From the NCBI GenBank assembly GCA_900319405.1, contig ONOH01000012.1, positions 25,137-77,027 of the forward strand: a stretch of 51,891 nucleotides of DNA, in the 5' to 3' direction. The position numbers and the translations under genes were made by a program. Of the stretch, positions 44,970 through 51,891 are shown in pieces. How positions within the stretch are numbered: the stretch's first letter is position 1; each line of letters begins with the position of its first letter. Source of the stretch: an uncultured Bacteroidales bacterium. GTDB lineage: Bacteria; Bacteroidota; Bacteroidia; Bacteroidales; UBA932. The notes under the pieces are model-generated. The model saw nothing but the letters and a program-made list of their open reading frames with translations. It was not told where the DNA came from and did no database searches.

Positions 44970-46202
44970 TCAGGACTTCTCGCGCAAGGCGGGGTTATCG
45001 CGGTATTCGGCCGTCGCGGTAAAGAAGACATCTCCGCTGGAATTGAGGGCGGTTTCCACGGAATCCTGCACCACGCCGATGATGAAGCCCACGGCCACGG
45101 CCTGCATGGCCACGTCATTGCCGATGCCCAGGAAAGAGCAGGCCAGCGGGATCAGCAGGAGCGAGCCTCCCGCCACACCGGAAGCGCCGCAGGCCCCCAG
45201 CGTGGCCACTACGCTCAGGAAAACGGCGCTGAGGAAATTGACTTCGATTCCCAGGGTATGGGCCACGGCCAGCGACATCACCGTAATGGTGACGGCGGCG
45301 CCGTTCATATTGATGGTAGCACCCAGCGGCACGCTGACGGAGTAGAAATCCCGGTCCAGTCCCAGCTTCTTGCAAAGGGCCATGTTGATGGGGATGTTGG
45401 CGGCCGACGAGCGGGTGAAAAAGGCTTGCAGTCCGCTTTCCTTGAGGCAAATCCACAGCAGCGGGAAAGGATTCCGGCCGGTGGCCAGGAAGGCCCACAA
45501 AGGATTGAGGACCAGTGCATTGAAAAGCATACAGCCCACCAGAAGCAGAAGGAGCCGGCCATAGGTGGAGAAGATTTCCATGCCGCTTTGCGACACCGCC
45601 GTAAACACCAGGCCCATGATGCCGAAGGGGGCGAACTGGATGACCCAGCGGACGATGAGGGAAACCACGTCGGCCAGGTCTGACACAACCTGGATGGTCG
45701 CCTTGCCGGCCACCAGCTTCAGCCCCAGGCCGACAAGGAGGGACCAGAACAGGATGCCGATATAATTGGCCGTACTCAGGGATGTCACCGGATTGGCGAC
45801 CATGTTGGTGAGCAGGTTGGAAAACACGTCCGAAAGTTCTACCGGTTTGCCGGTTTCCACCACATCTGTCAGTTGCATGGTGACCGGGAAAAGGGAACTG
45901 CCCACTACGGCCACCAAGGCGGCAGAAAGCGTGCTGATCAAATAAAAGGCGATTACCGTGCGGAAACGGGATCCAAGTTCGCCTCCCTGGGCACTGGCGA
46001 CCGAGGAGGCGACCAGCACAAATACCAGGACGGGGGCAATGGCCTTGAGGGCGCTCACGAAGAGCGTTCCGAAGAGTCCGACCCAGCTCCAACCGGGTAC
46101 CAGCAGTGCCAGAGCGGCACCGATGACCAGGCCGATGACGATACGGAGAATCAGGCTGACGGACGCCCATTTTGCCAGGAGTTTGGAAAACTGGTTTTTC
46201 AT
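44970..46202 (-). CDS. sstT: Na+/serine-threonine symporter, SstT-like (DAACS family)
   Basis: 410 aa with about 8-9 membrane spans and two re-entrant loops. The family motifs are FTRSSAANIPINMALCKKLG (serine-rich loop), PLGATINMNGAAVTITVMSL (NMNG of the cation site) and ACGASGVAGGSLLLIPLACS (second hairpin). The opening FSKLLAKWASVSLILRIVIG is typical of SstT. The ATG at 46202 follows the CoA-transferase remnant, whose promoter probably now serves it. Confidence 0.92.
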   Translation of the reverse strand: MKNQFSKLLAKWASVSLILRIVIGLVIGAALALLVPGWSWVGLFGTLFVSALKAIAPVLVFVLVASSVASAQGGELGSRFRTVIAFYLISTLSAALVAVVGSSLFPVTMQLTDVVETGKPVELSDVFSNLLTNMVANPVTSLSTANYIGILFWSLLVGLGLKLVAGKATIQVVSDLADVVSLIVRWVIQFAPFGIMGLVFTAVSQSGMEIFSTYGRLLLLLVGCMLFNALVLNPLWAFLATGRNPFPLLWICLKESGLQAFFTRSSAANIPINMALCKKLGLDRDFYSVSVPLGATINMNGAAVTITVMSLAVAHTLGIEVNFLSAVFLSVVATLGACGASGVAGGSLLLIPLACSFLGIGNDVAMQAVAVGFIIGVVQDSVETALNSSGDVFFTATAEYRDNPALREKS

Positions 46203-46218
46203 AGGACAATCATTGGAT

Positions 46219-46365
46219 TTATCGGTGGAACCGCTGGAAGGCGGCACGTTCCAGGGCCTCAATGAGGATATGCGGCACGCTGGCGATGCTGGACAGGTGC
46301 ACATGGTCTCCGCTGCGCACCACGCGGACGGCTTCTTCGGCACTTATGAATACAGGCTTACTCAT
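46219..46365 (-). pseudogene. N-terminal remnant of a CoA-transferase / acetyl-CoA hydrolase gene
   Basis: A 48-codon reading frame with its own promoter and ATG encodes MSKPVFISAEEAVRVVRSGD and continues HVHLSSIASVPHILIEALERA before a TAA. This is the N-terminus of the CoA-transferase family (ISAEEAVKLIKSGDRV-type opening), whose full length exceeds 400 aa. Only 16 nt separate its stop from the sstT start, so the remainder appears to have been deleted. A functional short leader peptide is possible but unsupported. Confidence 0.65.
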
Positions 46366-46374
46366 TGGAGAAGA

Positions 46375-46382
46375 CAAAGGTA
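46375..46382 (-). promoter_or_regulatory. -7 promoter box upstream of the CoA-transferase remnant and sstT (TACCTTTG on minus)
   Basis: CAAAGGTA on the plus strand, 9 nt before the remnant ATG. It is the only good box found for the sstT transcript. Confidence 0.65.
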
Positions 46383-46396
46383 AGCAAAATTTGTTG

Positions 46397-46404
46397 TATA
46401 TTTG
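46397..46404 (+). promoter_or_regulatory. -7 promoter box of mazG (TATATTTG)
   Basis: Matches TAnnTTTG 19 nt before the mazG ATG; 14 bp from the divergent minus-strand box. Confidence 0.7.
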
Positions 46405-46423
46405 TGCTCCCAAATCAATTTCT

Positions 46424-47215
46424 ATGCACACACGCGAAGAAAAACTGGCTGCTTTCGGCCGCCTGCTGGACGTTATGGACGCCCTTCGGGAGCAGTGCCC
46501 CTGGAATGCCGAGCAAACCATGGACTCCATCCGTCGCTTGACGGAGGAAGAGGTGTACGAGCTTAGCGACACCATCCTGGAAGGAGACCGGCAGGGCACG
46601 GCCAAGGAAATCGGCGACCTGCTCTATCACATGGTCTTCTATGCACGCATCGGGCAGGAAGAGGGCGCCTTCGACATTGCCGACAGTATGAACAAGGTGT
46701 GCGACAAAATGGTCTTCCGCCATCCGCATGTCTTTGGCCCCGAAGCGGGGAAAACCACCAGCGCAAAGGAAATTGCCGACACCTGGGAACTGGTGAAAGC
46801 CAAGGAAAAAGGTGGCAACAAAACCATCATGGGCGGCATTCCCAAGGCTATGCCGGCGCTTCTGAAGGCCCTTTCCATGCAGGAAAAAGCCCGCGGCTGT
46901 GGTTTTGACTGGGAAAAGAAGGAAGACGTATGGGCCAAAGTGCAGGAAGAAGTGGCCGAGGTATCGGAAGCCGTGTGCGGGGCTTCTGCCGCCAAGGTGG
47001 AGGAAGAGTTTGGAGACCTGCTTTTTGCCGTGATTAACGCCGCCCGCCTCTATGGAGTGGAGCCGGAGGCGGCCCTTAGCCGCAGCGCGGAGAAGTTCCG
47101 CCGCCGTTTCAACTATGTGGAGGCCCAGACCCTTGCCTCCGGCCGGCAGCTAAAAGACATGACTCTTGCCCAAATGGACGCCCTCTGGGACGAGGCCAAG
47201 GCCAAAGGCCTGTAG
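46424..47215 (+). CDS. mazG: Nucleoside triphosphate pyrophosphohydrolase MazG
   Basis: 263 aa with two tandem MazG domains. The first has CPWNAEQTMDSIRRLTEEEVYEL and KEIGDLLYHMVFYARI (EExxE...ExxD metal site). The second has VQEEVAEVSEAV and VEEEFGDLLFAVINAARLYG. It hydrolyses NTPs to NMP and PPi and clears non-canonical nucleotides. The ATG at 46424 fits both the promoter and the conserved start. Confidence 0.94.
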   Translation: MHTREEKLAAFGRLLDVMDALREQCPWNAEQTMDSIRRLTEEEVYELSDTILEGDRQGTAKEIGDLLYHMVFYARIGQEEGAFDIADSMNKVCDKMVFRHPHVFGPEAGKTTSAKEIADTWELVKAKEKGGNKTIMGGIPKAMPALLKALSMQEKARGCGFDWEKKEDVWAKVQEEVAEVSEAVCGASAAKVEEEFGDLLFAVINAARLYGVEPEAALSRSAEKFRRRFNYVEAQTLASGRQLKDMTLAQMDALWDEAKAKGL

Positions 47216-47280
47216 CGTTTAAGCGTTACGTTGTACTCGAATGCGGAACGCCCTGCATCATGCCGCCGTCCGTCCTTTTA

Positions 47281-48153
47281 TTATTCTACGGTTTTGCAAA
47301 GCTTGCCATATACCGTTTCTTCCCGCACCGCGTCGAGAATCTTGTTGAAGATCGTTGGGAACGGACGGGCAACCCGGTCGGCCATCGCCTTGGGGATTTC
47401 CTTGTAGAAAGCCTCGGCGATGCCACCGGTAATGCAGGCCAGCGTGTCGCTGTCACCACCGAGAGAAACAGCCTTGCGGATGGCATCTTCGAAATTCTCG
47501 GAATCCTGGAAGGCGATGATAGCCTGCGGTACGGTCCCTTCGCAACCGGATTCCCAGTGATAAATGGGATGCCAATATTCATACGTTTTGTGAAGGTCGT
47601 ACCCGTAAGTCTTCTCGATGTACTCCCGGATTTCCTCTTTTGACTTTCCATTCCTGGCCATCCAAATTGCGGCAGCAGTAGCCTGTGCGCCCTTGATTCC
47701 CTCCGGATGGTTGTGGGTGATGGCAGCCGAGATTGCCGCCACGCGCTCGGTCTCCTCCAGGGTGTCAAAGAACCAACCCACAGCACTCACACGCATCGCA
47801 GAACCATTGCCCCATGAACCATAAGGATGACGACCAGTCTTGGATTCATACGGCGCGTCGCCATGAGGGTCACCATAATTGTACAAATCTTCAGGGTGGA
47901 AAAGCCAGGTATAAAATCCGCCACCATAGCCGCCCATTGGGCAGGGACAATTCTCCCCGAACATAACCATGATGTCCTCAAGCCCCTGGTAAGAGTGCTC
48001 TTTATCCTTGAGCAGCCAGTACGCGATGGCCATCGTCATCACGCTGTCATCCGTATAAGCGCTGTTTCCTAGGAATAGGGTAAAGTTATAGTCCTTGGTA
48101 TTGTGGAACTCATAGGCCGAGCCAATGGTGTCTCCTGTGATTGCTCCTAACAT
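47281..48153 (-). CDS. ADP-ribosylglycohydrolase family protein (DraG-like)
   Basis: 290 aa from the ATG at 48153. The all-helical dinuclear Mg site is visible in MLGAITGDTIGSAYEF, AYTDDSVMTMAIAYWLL (N-terminal Thr-Asp-Asp) and SLGGDSDTLACITGGIAEAF (C-terminal Asp pair). The enzymes remove ADP-ribose from proteins or nucleotides; the target is unknown. It lies 19 nt downstream of the amber-interrupted gene. No partner ADP-ribosyltransferase is seen in the window. Confidence 0.9.
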   Translation of the reverse strand: MLGAITGDTIGSAYEFHNTKDYNFTLFLGNSAYTDDSVMTMAIAYWLLKDKEHSYQGLEDIMVMFGENCPCPMGGYGGGFYTWLFHPEDLYNYGDPHGDAPYESKTGRHPYGSWGNGSAMRVSAVGWFFDTLEETERVAAISAAITHNHPEGIKGAQATAAAIWMARNGKSKEEIREYIEKTYGYDLHKTYEYWHPIYHWESGCEGTVPQAIIAFQDSENFEDAIRKAVSLGGDSDTLACITGGIAEAFYKEIPKAMADRVARPFPTIFNKILDAVREETVYGKLCKTVE

Positions 48154-48172
48154 AGTAAATAACTGATACTGA

Positions 48173-49057
48173 TTATTGCTGATTTGCAATTGATCCCAAC
48201 TTTTCTAAGGCAGCGTCGATGGCGGCAAAGCACTGGGCGAGGAATTCTTCATCGTAGTCGGACTTGTTTTCCAGCAGGTAATCCCGGAAATCCGTCCAAG
48301 TGGTTTTTGCCTAGTCGAGCTTATCAACATAAGTATACATCTGAGCCAAAAGCTGAGTGGCGACATAGTTGCAATACAGGACATCACCGGTAAGGCCGTA
48401 AACACCCCTTGCCATGTCAGAGGCCAGCCCTTCCGCCTCCTCCATTTCTCCCATTACGGCCAGTCCCAGGCACAGGTCCCTGAACACAAATGGATACACT
48501 TCCGGCACATATCTATTGGTTTCGGCCGATAAATCGATGGAGGCGTCTTCCATGGCTTTCTCCAACCGAAGAGCATTTACGTATGCCTCCAAAGCATAGT
48601 CGGCACCTTTGTATTCAAACATCAGAGGACGTAAAACCTGTGAAAGAAAAGGATATCGTTGGGAAGAATGTTTTAGGAACAGCAGGAAATCACCTGCTTT
48701 TTTCCCGTTTTCATCCTCGCTAAGGTAGAAGTCCAGGGCTTTTTCGTATTCATCGGCATCAATCAGCTGCTTGAAATGCGTCCATGTGACGCGTGCCTGG
48801 TTGTAGGCCACCTGCCGGACGGAACCTGCGCTTTGTATCGGATGGTCGGGAAGTTGGTCGAGTATAGATGCCATCAGGGTGTCCGTGGCAGGGTTGTAAG
48901 TAGAATCGGCCGGTTCCCAGCCGTACATGGAGGTGACGGCAGAGTCAATCTGTGCCACTACCTCCTTGACACCAACGAGGTTTTCGGGGACATCCGTTGT
49001 TTGTGCGCAAGCGACAACGCTTGCCAGCATAAGGGCTGATGATAGAAGTTGTTTCAT
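48173..49057 (-). pseudogene. Secreted hypothetical protein gene interrupted by an in-frame TAG
   Basis: From the ATG at 49057 a signal peptide (MKQLLSSALMLASVVACAQ, possible lipobox Cys18) leads into an all-helical protein of 248 aa that ends at TAG 48311-48313. The same frame then continues for 45 protein-like codons (AKTTWTDFRDYLLENKSDYD...CFAAIDAALEKLG) to a TAA at 48173-48175, 19 nt before the DraG-like start. TTWTDF echoes VTWTHF earlier in the protein. The natural gene was therefore probably 294 codons and the TAG is a nonsense change or sequencing error. The shortened product may still fold. Family not recognised. Confidence 0.7.
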
Positions 49058-49061
49058 AGCT

Positions 49062-49271
49062 TTATAGTATCGGCTTTCTTCTAATGGTGCGACTATATTT
49101 TTTTTCAGAGACAATGATATGCGTTTTTCTAAAATCATCGCTCTCTTGGTTCAACGTATTACGGCAGTTCTCTAATGAGCCGTTATAGAGAATCATTCTA
49201 TCGTTCCTGGCGATAATATGATATGTATGGGCTGTGCTTGCGAATAAATGGATTATGTCAGTAAATATCAT
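49062..49271 (-). CDS. Small hypothetical protein
   Basis: 69 codons with an ATG start, ending 4 nt before the start of the next gene on the strand, which is operon-like spacing. The product is hydrophilic and basic at its end (EKKYSRTIRRKPIL), with a strand-rich middle (YHIIARNDRMILYNGSLENC). A degenerate -7 box (TAAGTTTT, 49278-49285 on minus) precedes it. No family recognised; it could be non-coding. Confidence 0.4.
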   Translation of the reverse strand: MIFTDIIHLFASTAHTYHIIARNDRMILYNGSLENCRNTLNQESDDFRKTHIIVSEKKYSRTIRRKPIL

Positions 49272-49456
49272 GCCGGAAAAACTTATAAAACAGGGTTCCT
49301 TATATTCTCAAAAATGCTCAGGCCGTTAGTCTATTCCTGATTTCCTAATAGTGTGCGACTTCCTATAGAACTTCAGCCGTTAAGCTTATAATTACAGTAT
49401 GTCGTAAATACTTTTCTCACTCTGGATTGAAGGTTAATTGAACTGATGATTATAAT
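49272..49456. other. AT-rich intergenic gap between mtgA and the small ORF
   Basis: 185 bp, visibly richer in A and T than the rest of the window. It holds the degenerate minus-strand -7 candidate near 49278 but no terminator hairpin or RNA gene that I can support. Confidence 0.5.
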
Positions 49457-50122
49457 TCACTGCTGTAATGATGCAATCAATTGGTTTCTTCTGCGCATTC
49501 CTTTCCCGGAAAGATTTAGAGGCGAATACCTTAAGGGTTCTGGGAGGCAGACTGCTAAACAGACAGATTCCTTTGCCGACAATTCGTCGGCAGATACCCC
49601 GTAATACTTCTGAGCTGCAGCCTGCATTCCATACAATCCCTGTCCCATTTCGACGACATTCAGGTAAACCTCCATAATCCTTTCTTTGCCCCAAATCACC
49701 TCTATCAGAGCAGTCCACCATGCCTCTAGTCCTTTCCTGATAATGGTCGGTGAACCGAATGTAAATACGTTTTTGGCAGTCTGTTGCGAGATGGTACTAC
49801 AGCCGCGGACACGTGCGCCTTCCTGCCGATGCGATTCCCACATCATGCGGATTTCCTCCCAGTCAAAGCCGTGATGCTTCCAAAACTTCTGGTCTTCTGC
49901 CAGAATAACTGCTTTGATGAGTTCCGGGGAGAATTCATCCAGTGATACCCATTCCTGTTCCGAATGGTAGCCGGGCTCCTGACGGAACTGAAACGCACGC
50001 TTCAGCATCACGGGAGTGTACCGCACCGGAACCCATCGCAGCAGCGTTACAAGTGCTATACTGGTCAGAAGGAACCAGAATGGTACTCTGACAAATATCC
50101 AGTATTTCCAGCCTTTCCCCAT
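49457..50122 (-). CDS. mtgA: Monofunctional peptidoglycan glycosyltransferase
   Basis: 221 aa GT51 enzyme polymerising lipid II. One N-terminal membrane span (about 8-28) is followed by the GT51 motifs AVILAEDQKFWKHHGFD (catalytic Glu), RGCSTISQQTAKN, KERIMEVYLNVVEMGQGLYG and AAAQKYYGVSADEL. No transpeptidase domain, as expected for MtgA. It follows the WG-repeat gene by 1 nt. Confidence 0.94.
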   Translation of the reverse strand: MGKGWKYWIFVRVPFWFLLTSIALVTLLRWVPVRYTPVMLKRAFQFRQEPGYHSEQEWVSLDEFSPELIKAVILAEDQKFWKHHGFDWEEIRMMWESHRQEGARVRGCSTISQQTAKNVFTFGSPTIIRKGLEAWWTALIEVIWGKERIMEVYLNVVEMGQGLYGMQAAAQKYYGVSADELSAKESVCLAVCLPEPLRYSPLNLSGKGMRRRNQLIASLQQ

Positions 50123-50123
50123 A

Positions 50124-51026
50124 CTATTTCGTCACTTCGCCCTTAGCATTAAGGATGACTTCAGAATAGTAATCCAGAAGAGTAGCTCTGAACATATTTT
50201 TGTTCACGGCATCGATACTGCGGTAAAGGGGCTCAGTTAAGCGGTGGCAATTCGAGTCCATCAGTCCATAGCGGCCACCTACACGGTAAGCAAACAAGCC
50301 GGTCTTAATTGTTTTGGTGACATACTCAAGTTCGCCTTCACGGTTTTCGTAGCGTTCTTGCTCATCGAAGGTTAATTCTTTAATGGTATCCAGAACGAAT
50401 GAGTTCAAAACGCTCCCGTCATAGGCCATCTGTTTGGTTACGCCGGACTTGGTCACAATTGCGTATTCCTTATATGCGCTGATGTTGTCATATTCCGGCC
50501 CAATCAACCATTTGCCTTTCCGGTCAATGACTCCGCATTTGCCGGTAGTATCGGCGACAACACAGTGGCCGTCATCAAAGATGAATTCCGACAATGGATT
50601 GCCATGGAAGGGATACTGGAAGTCGATGACTACGTCACCTTTACGGTTAATAAAACCGATGTTCCCGTTTTTCTGAACGGCGGCCAGTCCTTCAGCAAAA
50701 ATCCAGGCTCGTCGATACTGGGCTGGAATCGCGATCTCGCCCGTGTACATATTATAGTAGCCACGTTTGTTCTCAGAACAGAAAACGGCCAGTGAATCAT
50801 TACGGGAAGGAGCCGTCCAGTCCAGTTTGATGTCCTTGATGGTCACTTTACCGGTGGTGGCGTTTTTGATGGAGACCTTTCCATCATAAGTGCGGACGGC
50901 CACCAGGTCATCGTTGAGAAGGAGCCCGTCATCGGAGATTTCTTCTGCTACCGTTCCGCGGGAATTGCAGCCGGTAAAAATGGCTGTAGCGGCAAGTGCC
51001 GCAAAAAAGAAGAAGCGTGTTTTCAT
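50124..51026 (-). CDS. WG-repeat lipoprotein
   Basis: 300 aa from the ATG at 51026. The lipoprotein signal MKTRFFFFAALAATAIFTGC has Cys20. The rest is a run of degenerate WG-type beta repeats of about 40 residues (AAVQKNGNIGFINRKGDVVIDFQYPF, GKCGVIDRKGKWLIGPEYDNISAY, GGRYGLMDSNCHRLTEPLYRSIDAV, each quoted in part). Such repeats probably form a beta-propeller-like surface for binding. Function unknown. Co-transcription with mtgA is likely. Confidence 0.8.
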   Translation of the reverse strand: MKTRFFFFAALAATAIFTGCNSRGTVAEEISDDGLLLNDDLVAVRTYDGKVSIKNATTGKVTIKDIKLDWTAPSRNDSLAVFCSENKRGYYNMYTGEIAIPAQYRRAWIFAEGLAAVQKNGNIGFINRKGDVVIDFQYPFHGNPLSEFIFDDGHCVVADTTGKCGVIDRKGKWLIGPEYDNISAYKEYAIVTKSGVTKQMAYDGSVLNSFVLDTIKELTFDEQERYENREGELEYVTKTIKTGLFAYRVGGRYGLMDSNCHRLTEPLYRSIDAVNKNMFRATLLDYYSEVILNAKGEVTK

Positions 51027-51203
51027 AAGGCGTATTGATTTGGTTTCTGCTGCAAAAATGGCGTTTTTAAAGTGCTCTTCCAAGGATTTTCGGGCACGAT
51101 GTACGGAGTGAAAACGGGCTGTATGAGAGCATCTGTCCGGGCCCATTTCGTACTGTATTTTTGGATTTCGTACAATGGCGTTTCTCAGCTGAAAAGAAAT
51201 CGC

Positions 51204-51211
51204 TAAATTTG
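51204..51211 (+). promoter_or_regulatory. -7 promoter box (TAAATTTG) of the LytTR gene
   Basis: Matches TAnnTTTG. Its final G is part of a GTG (51211) that would otherwise look like the start codon, so translation must begin further downstream. Confidence 0.7.
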
Positions 51212-51225
51212 TGCAGCGCTTCAAA

Positions 51226-51594
51226 TTGAACAAGGTAATAGTCATATCGAAAGGGACGGAACTGCTCCGTATTCCTGCCCATCGGCTGGTATTTATATCG
51301 GCCGATGGAAACTATTCTGAGGTGATGACACAGGATAACCGGAAGCGGATTGTCTCTTTCCAACTGGGTCAGATTGAGGATTTGATAGGTGACCAATTGG
51401 GCGACGATGGCTCCAATTTTATCCGTCTGGGCCGGGGGCTTATCATCAATCTGGACTTCGTGTACTGGGTAGATGTGGCCAAGCAAACACTGATTCTTTC
51501 AGATTGTGCCAGTTGCTACCATGAATTGAGTGCCTCCAGAGAGGTTCTCATCAAGTTAAAGGCTTATATTGATGCAATTGTGAATAATGGCTGA
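51226..51594 (+). CDS. Single-domain LytTR DNA-binding regulator
   Basis: 122 aa if it starts at the TTG at 51226 (MNKVIVISKG), about 9 nt after the predicted transcript start. No in-frame ATG is available near the N-terminus. The LytTR fold is clear: ELLRIPAHRLVFISADGNYS, RIVSFQLGQIEDLI, FIRLGRGLIINLDFVYWVDV and ILSDCASCYHELSASREVL. There is no receiver domain, so it is not a classical response regulator. It overlaps the next gene by 8 nt. Confidence 0.83.
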   Translation: MNKVIVISKGTELLRIPAHRLVFISADGNYSEVMTQDNRKRIVSFQLGQIEDLIGDQLGDDGSNFIRLGRGLIINLDFVYWVDVAKQTLILSDCASCYHELSASREVLIKLKAYIDAIVNNG

Positions 51595-51891
51595 AAAGAA
51601 TAAAGATATTAGGGATGACGAGTTCCGAGTAATCGGACATGCTCCCGCACCCGATGCTTCGGCTTCTGAAAAGAGCCGGAGGAAAATGGGCGTGGCTATT
51701 GTATCGGCCTTCCTTGTAATAGCAATAGGGATTCTGACTATTGTGAATTGGCCGAAGGATGTTCCGGAAGATCCGAATGAAGGACTGTTCGAGAATGCTC
51801 CCGAGCAAGTGGTCCATAAGCCTGTTTCCCCGCTTGGCACAGCTACTGATGCACACTATACGGAGAAGCTGGATACTGTTATCAATGACGT
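51587..51891 (+). CDS. Single-pass membrane protein, N-terminal part (cut by window edge)
   Basis: 101 complete codons from the ATG at 51587, overlapping the LytTR gene by 8 nt. A cytoplasmic N-terminus (EKNKDIRDDEFRVIGHAPAP) leads to a membrane span (about 35-53, GVAIVSAFLVIAIGILTIV) and an extracytoplasmic acidic region. The arrangement suggests a membrane partner coupled to the LytTR regulator, such as an anti-regulator or sensor, but the rest of the gene is needed. Confidence 0.6.
   Translation, partial: MAEKNKDIRDDEFRVIGHAPAPDASASEKSRRKMGVAIVSAFLVIAIGILTIVNWPKDVPEDPNEGLFENAPEQVVHKPVSPLGTATDAHYTEKLDTVIND

Noticed and set aside
47216-47280. A terminator between mazG and the DraG-like gene
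   Set aside because: GCGTT/AACGC and CCGT/ACGG pairings can be drawn but the stems are short, loops long and no T-tract follows on either strand.
48173-49057. Programmed TAG recoding (pyrrolysine or suppressor use) for the interrupted gene
   Set aside because: TAG is the ordinary stop of several intact genes here, prfA is intact, and no recoding stem-loop or pyl gene is visible. A nonsense mutation or read error is simpler.

Overview
The window is about 52 kb of chromosome from a GC-rich member of the Bacteroidota, most likely order Bacteroidales. The evidence is threefold. Promoters have the Bacteroidota sigma-factor -7 box TAnnTTTG (TATCTTTG, TACCTTTG, TACATTTG) at very short distances from start codons, and Shine-Dalgarno sequences are nearly absent. 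Several families are typical of the phylum: the phylum-type omega subunit, a LysM/periplasmic-binding protein, a DUF4293-like membrane protein, OmpH-like and BamD lipoproteins, and single-domain LytTR. The dcw cluster runs mraZ to ftsZ without murF or ddl. An uncultured gut or rumen lineage would fit, but that is inference.

Layout. 1-1376 (minus): uppS (cut by the left edge) and nadK, divergent from pdxJ. 1510-10618 (plus): pdxJ, an OmpH-like lipoprotein, a glycosyltransferase, a LysM protein, trxB, bamD, rpoZ, recN, a cysteine-free Fur-like regulator and a lipoprotein, closed by a strong terminator. 10676-10752 (minus): tRNA-His. 10839-12623: an orphan carboxyltransferase whose C-terminal carrier domain has lost the biotin lysine. 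12730-17843: radC, upp, miaB, two small envelope genes and rpoN. 18001-33293: a tightly packed dcw cluster (mraZ, rsmH, ftsL, ftsI, murE, mraY, murD, ftsW, murG, murC, ftsQ, ftsA, ftsZ) behind a promoter preceded by TGGAAAA direct repeats that look like an MraZ operator. 33360-37214: a REP-associated tyrosine transposase (RAYT) and two 70-bp inverted copies of a GTAG-containing REP-like element, with gltX and folP between them. 37228-39416 (minus): a nucleotidyltransferase, a CPBP protease and divIC. 39488-43378 (plus): murQ, a DUF4293-like gene, fabK, fabF and fabZ. 43375-46365 (minus): queF, prfA, an sstT-like symporter and a truncated CoA-transferase start. 46424-47215: mazG. 47281-51026 (minus): an ADP-ribosylglycohydrolase, a secreted-protein gene broken by an in-frame TAG, a small ORF, mtgA and a WG-repeat lipoprotein. 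51226-51891 (plus): a LytTR regulator and a membrane protein cut by the right edge.

Most of the window is housekeeping: undecaprenyl phosphate synthesis (uppS), lipid I and II synthesis (murE, murD, murC, mraY, murG), septal synthesis (ftsI, ftsW, ftsL, ftsQ, divIC), glycan polymerisation (mtgA) and muropeptide recycling (murQ). It therefore covers a large part of peptidoglycan metabolism. The features most worth a second look are the RAYT/REP pair, the carrier domain without its lysine, the amber-interrupted gene, the CoA-transferase remnant in front of the symporter, the repeats before mraZ, and a recurring back-to-back divergent promoter layout. All calls come from reading the sequence; no database search was possible.
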